Source: Liopterus haemorrhoidalis (taxonomy: Eukaryota; Arthropoda; Insecta; Coleoptera; Dytiscidae). From it: a stretch of DNA of 64,000 nucleotides. The first letter of the stretch is position 1, and each line of letters starts with the position of its first letter. The position numbers and the translations under genes are program-made. This document shows, piece after piece, positions 55,749-64,000 of this stretch. The stretch covers positions 35,417,668 through 35,481,667 of the forward strand of contig OZ020618.1 of assembly GCA_963971575.1 (NCBI GenBank), in the 5' to 3' direction. The notes below the pieces were generated by a model. That model was not told the origin of the DNA. It searched no databases and saw only the letters and a list, made by a program, of their open reading frames with translations.

Positions 55749-56260
55749 CCCATTAGCTCAACTTCATTTAAGAGTTCTTCCCTAATTTTTTCGACTTTAT
55801 ATAATCTTCATTGGAAACATTTCCTAAAATGTTATTTACCTTGGTAGATATTTACAGACTGAAAATATTGTTTTAAAACATAATGTTAAGTATTGTAATG
55901 ATATTTCAGTACTTGATGAACTAAATATTATTTAGCGAAATGTTTTATTTCTATAATAAATACATTGTCCAAAAAAGCCGTACGAGATTTATTTCATCGT
56001 GTTATTTTATGCGGTGAGATTTAAACTTTTAATTTAGCAGTGTAAATTGACATCTAATGATCTGTGAACCATATGCACTATATACACTATGTACACTACT
56101 ATATACTTTATGTTTCACGTAGCGCTGACAAGTGTATAGGTACAGGTTCAAAAATATTTGTTAAAATAATTATTTTTCATGGTATTATTTAGTTTAAAAA
56201 ATCATTGATAAACTAGGTTCTTTATGGTACATTATTAGACTTATTATTATAGAACTGGAA
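55749..56260. other. No gene recognised
   Basis: AT-rich spacer. Confidence 0.4.
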
Positions 56261-56261
56261 A

Positions 56262-56630
56262 TACCTACTTACTTACTTAAGCGTTGAGCCCTTTTACCGT
56301 CTCTGGTGTCGAGCTTTGTGTGAAGAGTTTGATCATTACTTGTCCTTGTTCTATTTTTTTCGTGGGAGAACGTTGCCGAATCTTTTTCCATTCCTTCCTG
56401 TTTTTCGTCCTACTTCTCGCTCCATTCCAGGGACAATCTCTTCTCGCTAGAGCACTTTTAATTTCATCATACCACTCTTTCTTCGGTCTTTCTTTAGATA
56501 TTCTGGCTTCGTAAACTTTTTTTGTGTCTCTACTATCTTCCATCCTTTGGGTATGACTATAACACCTAAATTGTCTTTCTTCTATTACTTCTTCCACTGG
56601 TTTAGTTCCCAAGAACTGGAAATAAATCAC
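56262..56630 (-). pseudogene. LINE C-terminal ORF remnant with (TAAG)n tail
   Basis: The minus-strand frame of 117 codons reads KPVEEVIEERQFRCYSHTQR, MEDSRDTKKVYEARISKERP and CPWNGARSRTKNRKEWKKI. This is the classic last segment of RT ORFs in arthropod LINEs (EERQL.WYGH..RM, then a KK.W.EI block, then DR.EWR/KI). The expected conserved Trp/Gly of the WYGH block are Cys/Ser here (CYSH), a sign of decay. After the stop, the minus strand ends in TAAGTAAGTAAGTAGG, a short microsatellite tail. RT motifs are absent because of 5' truncation. Confidence 0.7.
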
Positions 56631-56639
56631 AAAAATGCA

Positions 56640-57040
56640 GAACTATTATACAGGATGTGACAAAATGGTAGCACAAACTTTAAGGGGTTGAATTAGATAT
56701 TAAATAATTCCAAGTTAACACAAAACATATCACAAAGCTCATGTTTCGGACAATGTTTTGTAAGACTCTGAATAAATGGATTAATGAACGTAATTTATTA
56801 AATATTTTTTCTAAATATTAAAAGTTTTGATATTATCATATAAAGTATTTTAAAATTATATACATAAAAGCCCAAATTTCTTTCTTAACGTAACGCTAAG
56901 TTCCTGGGTGCTAGCGGATCGTGCGTCATGCGGTCGGTCGCGAACTGAGTGGTGGGAAACGACGTACTCGACAAAGCAGGTCGCTTATCGTGAAAGAATA
57001 TTGTGTGACGGGCATGTTTTGTATGTTGGATTGATGTTAC
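56640..57040. other. No gene; possible TA-type element end
   Basis: TACAGGATGTGACAAAATGG at 56,652 resembles the outer end of IS630/Tc1-type insect elements, but the partner end was not found. 56,890-57,010 is GC-richer and unplaced. Confidence 0.3.
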
Positions 57041-57044
57041 ACAA

Positions 57045-57262
57045 CATATAATGGCCCGCGGACCGGGTCAAGCCCGATACTTATTTTTAAATTTTAAACG
57101 ACACGCATTGAGCGGCTTTTTAGAATTTACTAGGTATAATCAGAAACAGCTATACCATTGATGTCCAACATATGGTCCGCGGGCCGTGTCCGGCCTGATA
57201 CTAATTTTTAAACGACACGCATTAAGCATCTTTTTAGGATTTCCTAGGTATAATCAAGAAAA
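57045..57262 (+). repeat. ~125-bp tandem duplication
   Basis: Two copies (about 57,048-57,140 and 57,171-57,262) share GACACGCATT and CTAGGTATAATCA, with GGCCCGCGGACC against GGTCCGCGGGCC at their starts. The phrase CATTGATGTCCAACATATGG before the second copy looks like a hAT terminus. Confidence 0.65.
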
Positions 57263-58419
57263 GTTTTTGTTTTGCTAATATACGCAGAATCATGCAAATT
57301 TTAATAATTGATTCCTGCTTATATTGATTTTTATTCGATATCAGTTTGCCAACGTTGTTGGCAAGGGGTCTGCTAGTACTGTAATATATTACATAAAAAG
57401 TCGCTACGGTGCATCTTATACGATTTCAGAGAGGAGGTTCTCGATAACAAATAGTCAGACCAATTTTGTAAGGCTAAGGTTACACTGTATCCGTGCGTGC
57501 GGTAACAAGCGTTTACCCTGAACGTTCCTGTCCTGATCCGATGATATGTGGTTTCAGTACATACGTGCGACTTGCGTGCTATCTCATTTAAATTGAACTA
57601 TTTTATTTTAAATATCTCAGTTACTGAACAGCAAAAACATATAAAACTACATTATTTATAGTAATAAAACAAATTATTTTTGTTCTATGCGTTTTTAGAT
57701 GAATATTTGGGGAGTTACGGGGAAACACACTAAAACTAAGATCTTGATACCTATATCTCCTTTATTGTTAACAGCTAAAACGTGTATAAGAAACATTGTT
57801 TAGAATAGAAAAACAAATGTTCTTGCCCGAAGTACTTTTTCATCTGGATGAATAATAATTATTACGTGAATCACGGAAAAAACAGACAGACAAAAATGGA
57901 ATTTTTGTTGATTTTTGTCGGACAGAAACAAATAGGTTTGTTTCTGTAGAACTCCACAGAAATGAAGAAAATAAAATACCTAAATAATTAAACATATAAA
58001 TAACGAAAAATAAATAAATAAAAAATTCTCATTGTTACGCAACAGCATATTAACAATTCTATTCTTCATCTAATTTTGTAAAAAATATCCTTAGGATCAA
58101 AACTCATATTTTTGGCCTGCTGGAGGCATAAAAAACAAACATATTTGTGCGTCGACGCAAGTTATCGTACGCAAATACGCATGTACTGTAACCATGCTCA
58201 TTTAACTTCGTGCGTTTGTTTTGTTGTCAGTTCAAAAAATCGCACGTTTCCGAATCCAATGTAATTGCACACTAATTCAGTTACTATCAAATACTGGTGT
58301 TTATAAGTAATAACTTAGTTCTTATGAAGATAAAAATGGCGGATATTTGATTTCAAGTGTAATTTTTAGATATAATAGAAAACGAAGAAGATACGTAAGG
58401 AAAGTTATATAAATTAAAT
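57263..58419. other. No gene recognised
   Basis: AT-rich spacer. 57,320-57,600 and 58,140-58,270 are GC-richer and share CGTGCG-type motifs, but no terminal repeats were established. Confidence 0.35.
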
Positions 58420-60562
58420 ATATATATAACTAGCAGTATACCCGCTGCTTCGCTACCGAAAAAAGTAGTCGTAGTCGGCTTAGATCAGGCCCATTTCGAA
58501 ATCGGTTCAAGAAGAAATTGGTTGCTACGAATCGTTTTACATTCAAATATATTTATTTTTTTTAATCTACCATTGTATTAATATGTGCTTCTTATACAAA
58601 TAATTTAAGTACGAACTTCTTTGTAAACATCGGTAGTACAGACATTTAGTAACAACACGTATAAGTGTCCCGTTGTGCTAACCCAGGAAAATGCCACATA
58701 AAATGCCCATGTGAGAATCACTCATTGCCAAAGGCAACGCCGATCACGTGAAGCATTTTATCTTGCACCTTACGAAATTATTTATTATAATTTTTATGAT
58801 ATTAATTATAATTACTCCGTGACTATTCCTGATTTATAAATCGTACCTATATAGATCAGAGCAATTTTTTTCGTTAGTAAATATTCTTGCCACTGAAGTA
58901 AGTTTTCTTCGTATTGCTTTAGGGGTTACAATAATCTTCAATAGCGAATTTAACGTTATAATTGTCGTCAAAAATGAAAATAAAGAAAATTGTGATATAT
59001 ATCCTCCGGAACATTTTTGAAGCAATATTAAACCCTAAAATTCGTTAATATATATTTTGAATATGTGTATCCTTTATAGTTTTTTATAATACAGAAAATT
59101 TTTGCGACTTTTTTCTAAATATTTCTTAATTGATCGGAAGCCTGGTGTCATACAGCGATGATATATAGCTTTAAATCTTTCCAGACAAATTTGCAATACG
59201 CTGTTGCAAATAGCACTAAAATCGGTTAAGCCGTTTTTTAGTTTTAAAACATGTACAGATTCTAAACATCCGAGGCGTTTTATAACTAACCTTGAATCTA
59301 GATTTGCCTGTTATGGGTTGATCAGAGCAAAGTGCGTTTTTTTACATGTGCATGGGTAACCTTTGGAAGCAAAAACTAAGTCGATATGTCATTATAGGTC
59401 TGATATATTGAGGAAAGATTTGTTTATTTATATTATTGATATTATAACAACTTTTGTTATGCACATGTTTAATGTTAAGTCAATAATAAAAGAGAAATTT
59501 CAAGTTTATAAGTAGTGCTCCCTCTGTCCCCCTAAATATTCAAAAGCTACACTAAACAGAAAATAATCGTTCTTCAATCAAAACAAATTGTCTTTATAAA
59601 TTGTTGATGTAAAGTAAATAATAAGCTAGATATTTCCAGTATTTTAGTTTTAGCAACCCCCCCCCCCCCATCCTCCCTTTCCCAGCTTCTCAACCAATTG
59701 AATAATTTATAGGACAACATATTATATTTGTTTTTTTTTTTTATTTTGATCAACTTTTCTCATGTGCGTTTTTGCTGGCAAGTCAATAGTAAATGAGATA
59801 TTTGAAAACTTCAGTTTTAGATTGTCCCTTCCAAACTCCCGTAACATAAATCCAATTGAAAAAAATATCATTAAAAAAAATTTGTTTTCTTTTTATAAGC
59901 AATTTTTCTGGTAAGTCTACGTCTTAAGTGATACCATTTTTTTTTCTTTTGATTTTCGATTTGCCTCCTTATTTTGACTGCATTTCCTACTTACCAAATT
60001 TCAACTCGGTATACACAGATTTTCTGTTTTATATATATAAAAGATTTTACTATTTTTTTTTTTTTCGATTTTACTATTATATTTAAATATTTATATAAAA
60101 TAATAGATAAAACACAAATAAATAAAATTAACAAAATTCTTAAAAATGCGCAAAAATAAAAAACCAGAAAACAGCTGCTCGATTTAAATCTCGCTCTACA
60201 TATGCTAAGCATAAATTTTACTAAATAACTGAATAAAATCACCCATAGCAGAACAATGATGAATCGTGCCGAACGATATTGGCCGATGTTCCACGAACTT
60301 ACTATAGTTGTCCAAACAACCATTGAAACGAAATTCCCGCGATCTCACTGAACGCATCATACATACTTCGATGGTCCAATATAATTAAAAACAAAATTAT
60401 TAATTTCTCGTTTCTGATGGGACTTTTTTGAAATTTTCGATTTTTCTAGTTATGTTGAAATCATTTTCTACCTGTATGCAAAATTTCAACTCGGTAGCAT
60501 ATCTGGAAGTGGGTTAGAATTTCCGGACATAGCCACAAATATTCTCTTTTATATATAAAGAT
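58420..60562 (+). mobile_element. Dispersed repeat carrying a satellite-like block
   Basis: It starts ATATAACTAGCAGTATACCC and CGCTGCTTCGCTACCG, an opening very common in insect interspersed repeats. It ends CAAAATTTCAACTCGG and then TTTTATATATAAAGATA. The tandem block S2 lies inside. No coding reading. The class (Helitron-like or other) is not settled. Confidence 0.45.
59460..59930. repeat. Satellite-like tandem block S2
   Basis: Units with GTCAATAATAAAAGAGAAAT, AGTAAATAATAAGCTAGATA and GTCAATAGTAAATGAGATAT at about 59,479, 59,615 and 59,785. Each is followed by TTTTAG, a C-rich run and an ATTGAA/ACTAAA part. It matches S1 at 11.9-12.5 kb. Confidence 0.6.
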
Positions 60563-61314
60563 ATGTAGGTAAATGTTTATATTGCAGGAAATAAAATATA
60601 TTGGAGATCAAAAAGACTTTTCCAGATCCTCATTTTGAGTCTTTTTTAATGATATTAAATAATATTGTAGCTTTGTTAAAAAAAAAGTAATAAAATGTCT
60701 ATTCAGTAACGCAAAAATAGTTTCATGGGGGGGGGGGGGTTATAAAATAAGATAGACGGAAGTGATGACAAAACAAGGAAAATGCATCAAAGTAATAAAA
60801 AATCCAGCTTCATGGAGATTCTAACCCCCACACCCCACAATCTTTGCATTCATATTTTTTTTTTTTTTTTAATTTCTTCACTCATTTTGTTTTTGTTTTT
60901 GATTATTTATAAATTTATATACCATAAAATATTAAATAAATAAATAATAGGTTTCCAACGCCTAGATATACGTATACGGGGCAGAGAAGGTAAGTTCTCC
61001 GTTTCAAGACCGCCGGTTATAGATAAAAACCATAAAATATATTATATAAAAAACAAAGTAATGTAACCAAAATAATATTTTGCCATTTCTAATCTTAACT
61101 GTGTACCAATGCGCGTTGCTATTATGTTACTAACTTCATTTCTTTATCAGTAACTGTTACTAATATATGACTTTCATAGCGACGTCACTACAGTTGGATA
61201 TTGCAGAATACGAAAAATGTTAGAGTTGCTATAAAAATTATTTTGTAATAACGTTAGTACACAGTAACTATTATAGTAAATTTTTACAGAATTGATCTGA
61301 TTACGTCGAGAGGG
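60563..61314. other. No gene; SINE 3' fragment inside
   Basis: 60,946-60,990 (AATAATAGGTTTCCAACGCC) matches the 3' end of the SINE at 53,106. A G-run lies at 60,728-60,739. The rest is AT-rich. Confidence 0.45.
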
Positions 61315-61621
61315 GTTCGTAACAGGGATGGGGAGTCGGAGTCGGAATCGGGAGTCGAGGAGTCGAAGCTTTTTGGAGGAGTCGAAGTCGGAAAAAGTTA
61401 TCGACACCTGACTCTTTGATTCAATTTTTATCAAGGATGAAAACAAACCGAAAACGAAAGTATATTACCAGCCATATTACCACAATTTTTTAAAGAACGG
61501 AAACCGGAACGACGTTTTGTTGTCTGTTCCAGAACGACAAAGAAATTAAAAATATTCAATACCGAATTTATCCGGTTTCTTTCATGCTTTCCAGTTTAAA
61601 ATTTGATGAATCCTGCTCGTA

Positions 61622-62486
61622 TAGTCGGATTGCTGATAGGTGACTGTTCGTTGCTACAAGTATCGATATACAATAATATATGCTTTCTCTGTCTATATTA
61701 TTATAATTATTTGTATACCCATAGTAACGTATGTGACGCAAGTTGACAACTAACCTTCCAAATTATTTTAATAAAAAACAAAGCATTAGAAAGAAACGGA
61801 ATGATTCGTAGATATCTTTACTAATTTGAGCACGAAAATAAATTTACAGCAGTACTCAAACAAACAAAATTATTAATTTTAAGGTAATAATTATAAATAA
61901 GGAAAAACATAAATTCAAACGTAAATTTTGGATTATAATTTGTTGTTTAATTAAATTAAATTTTTATGTTTCCCTTAAGTACTAAGTAATAAAATATTAA
62001 GTATAAATATATATAAATTAGTTCAATGGGGTTAAATTGGCAGTGATAAGGAGGTAATCTTAGTACTTCATGACCATACGTTTGTACCAATGTATCAATA
62101 AAATAAACTGGTTCAGATTTTAATTTCCTTCGTTTTCTCGTGATTTTGTTAGTGAGAAGTTTTTTTATTACGTTTTATAATTCTACGAATTGTTGATTCC
62201 GAAATCTTTAAGGCAGCTGCTACTCTTTGACGGACACAAGATAGAGAAATAAGTGGCCCATTGTTCTCTTTTTCGTAATTAAAATATTCTAGCAGATTTA
62301 AAATTAAAGTTTGTAAATTTAATAATTGGCCGCAACATCTATTAATTAATATTATTAACAGACACTGACAGCTAAGACAAATAACAAAAAACATTTTTAA
62401 AATCGCTGAAAAATGGTAACTAGATTATTATATGAATGCACTACTTGACACAGACATGTAACAGTCACCTATCAGCAATCCGACTG
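61622..62486 (-). mobile_element. Tc1/mariner-like element nested in the hAT
   Basis: Terminal inverted repeats AGTCGGATTGCTGATAGGTG and, beyond that, ACTGTT are present at both ends, each next to TA. 865 bp, carrying a short transposase N-terminal remnant on the minus strand. Confidence 0.85.
62149..62394 (-). pseudogene. Tc1/mariner-like transposase N-terminal HTH remnant
   Basis: The last 45 residues of an 81-codon minus-strand frame read YFNYEKENNGPLISLSC then VRQRVAAALKISESTIRRI. This is a helix-turn-helix with the V..RVA.AL.IS.STI.RI pattern that opens many IS630/Tc1/mariner-like transposases of insects. It would bind the terminal repeats of the element. The frame's first ~36 residues look non-coding, so the ATG is not the real start. 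The DDE domain is absent; the rest of the element is non-coding. Confidence 0.7.
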
Positions 62487-63192
62487 TATTAACAGATTAA
62501 TAAGATGAGACAGTAAAGATATTTTGTTTTTACTCATAACCCTTTTTTTAATACTTGTTTATTATGTTTAAACGTAGCTAAACTGGATTTTTATTTTCTC
62601 AAATTGTAATGAGATTCCTGATAGCAGCCAAAATCTAAATGTGAAAAGGAAAAAGTGACATATTATGAAAAATAAAGTCCAGGCTATTCCAAACGCTTAG
62701 GCGGAACTAAATGGGAATTTCGTTCTTTTAGGTTGTCACGAGAAAGGACCTTGCTTGGGTTATTTCACTTTTTACGTTGGCATGTGAAAATTTAAAATTC
62801 CAACTGTGAAACAACGGAAACGAATGACATGTCAAAAATAAAATACTCTTTTACTTATTTTAATGACAAAAAATAAATAAATGGGAAATTTGTATTAAGA
62901 ATGACACAAAAAATCAAAATATAAAGCAAATGACATTTTAAAATGATATTAACTTTAACCTAAATATGTTTATTGTAAGTATGACTTACAAAGCTTAAAC
63001 AAAACGGCAAAAAAGCACGATTCAAACGATGAAAGTAACTAGATTTAATTCTACTTAAATATTTGGAATAGGCTTTACGAGTTACTAGTGAAAGGAATCG
63101 GGAGTCGGAGTCGGTCTTCAAAAATACCGACTGTGGAGTCGAGAGTCGGGAGTCGGTAATTTTTCTGTCGACTCCCCATCCCTGGTTCGTAA

Positions 63193-64000
63193 GTCAAAAA
63201 AGCCTGGGAATCTGTAAAATAGACTTTAGTTACTTACGAGACTCACATCATACTCCCCACATAAATTTTTATCAACTTTAGTGAGTTCAGTTAACAACTG
63301 AAATTACTCTGCTGGATATAATTAAAATTTATTTGTAAAATTAAATCGATTTTGATACTGTAACTAATACAAATCAACGCTTCTTATATTTGAAAGTGGG
63401 TGGTAATAACAGATTCAATTACTTTGCTGTGTACAAAGTATAATATAATTATTGTAATAAAATAAGTAAACCTAAACTAATAAACCATAAAATTATAGTA
63501 AAAAGTTAAAGACCAATTTAATGTTTGCTGTAACAACAGAATAGTTATCTATTATTATGGAACGAAACAGCCAGTAAAAATCTATAATATTCTATAACAA
63601 ACAATTAGTTGATGAAGAATTCTTAATAAAAAAGCATTTCCGCCCTCATTTCGTTCCATAAGATTTGGTTATGCGTGGGCTACAAAAAACATTCTTAGCG
63701 TGACCACAGCGGAGACGAGACTTATTCAATAATGATCTATAGAGATTTTTAATTGAAACTAGCAGCCTTAAATTTAGTGGACTGTAGCTGTATGAAGACG
63801 ATATTTTTTTATTCGAATAATGAATCAACATCCCGTTTAATGTTGACAGGATATTATGGTAGTAGTAAAAAATAAATCTTGAGTAATGCGGTGTTTTTCA
63901 TAAAAATGTTGTAATATAGTGGGTTTATGAGCTGTAATTTCGTATATAAGACGTTAACGCACACCTTATATATTTTTTTTGGAAACCACAACAGAAATGT
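63193..64000. other. No gene recognised
   Basis: AT-rich spacer to the window end. Confidence 0.4.

Larger units (their letters stand above)
61323..63184. mobile_element. hAT element with perfect 8-bp duplication
   Basis: The ends are identical inverted CAGGGATGGGGAGTCG, followed inward by degenerate GGAGTCGGAGTCGG simple repeats at both sides. GTTCGTAA flanks both ends (61,315-61,322 and 63,185-63,192). Without the nested element about 1.0 kb remains, non-coding. Confidence 0.93.

Overview
The window looks like nuclear DNA from an insect: AT-rich, with no bacterial-type gene layout and no host gene that I can recognise. Nearly every supported feature is a transposable element (TE) or a repeat. 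The TE mix is typical of arthropods: hAT elements, mariner/Tc1-like elements and MITEs, a piggyBac-like end, PIF/Harbinger-like and Mutator-like MITEs, a Helitron helicase remnant, several non-LTR retrotransposons (LINEs), and tRNA-derived SINEs. Short TTAGG-type arrays fit the arthropod telomere unit. I cannot assign an order or species from sequence alone.

Layout. 0-9 kb: an inverted-repeat element (F1) with a 15-bp minisatellite in its arms and TTAGG-rich tandem units inside; a piggyBac-like 5' end with a possible intron; the first copy of a dispersed repeat (family A) that carries a tRNA-like module; a short open protein fragment at 6.2 kb; and a LINE 3' end with an (ATT)n tail. 9-16 kb: a 38-bp minisatellite between ~150-bp direct repeats, one of which is split by a hAT MITE; a satellite-like tandem block; and another family A copy split by a GC-richer, LTR-like insert. 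16-25.4 kb: a hAT element, then a ~5-kb TA-flanked palindromic element (left arm split by a second F arm and a hammerhead-like RNA motif), then a dead mariner split by a hAT MITE, then another hAT. 25-42 kb: LINE fragments, a SINE, PIF-, Mutator- and Tc1-type MITEs, a reverse-oriented family A copy, a mariner 3' remnant, and a Helitron helicase pseudogene.

42-52.2 kb: two copies of one purine-rich LINE family. One is 5'-truncated (42,451-44,163). The other is near full length (46,254-50,845) and sits inside a ZBED-type hAT element, which itself sits inside a hAT MITE. This three-level nest is supported by target-site duplications at two levels. 53-64 kb: a SINE, a third large family A copy split by a Tc1-like element, a LINE 3' end, a second satellite-like block, and a hAT element with a Tc1-like element nested inside it.

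All transposase and reverse-transcriptase readings carry stops, frameshifts, truncations or lost catalytic residues, so none of these copies looks autonomous. The most interesting signals are the hammerhead-like motif at 19.2 kb, the giant palindrome, a 41-bp minisatellite shared by two unrelated hAT elements, and the tRNA-like module that is duplicated within family A.
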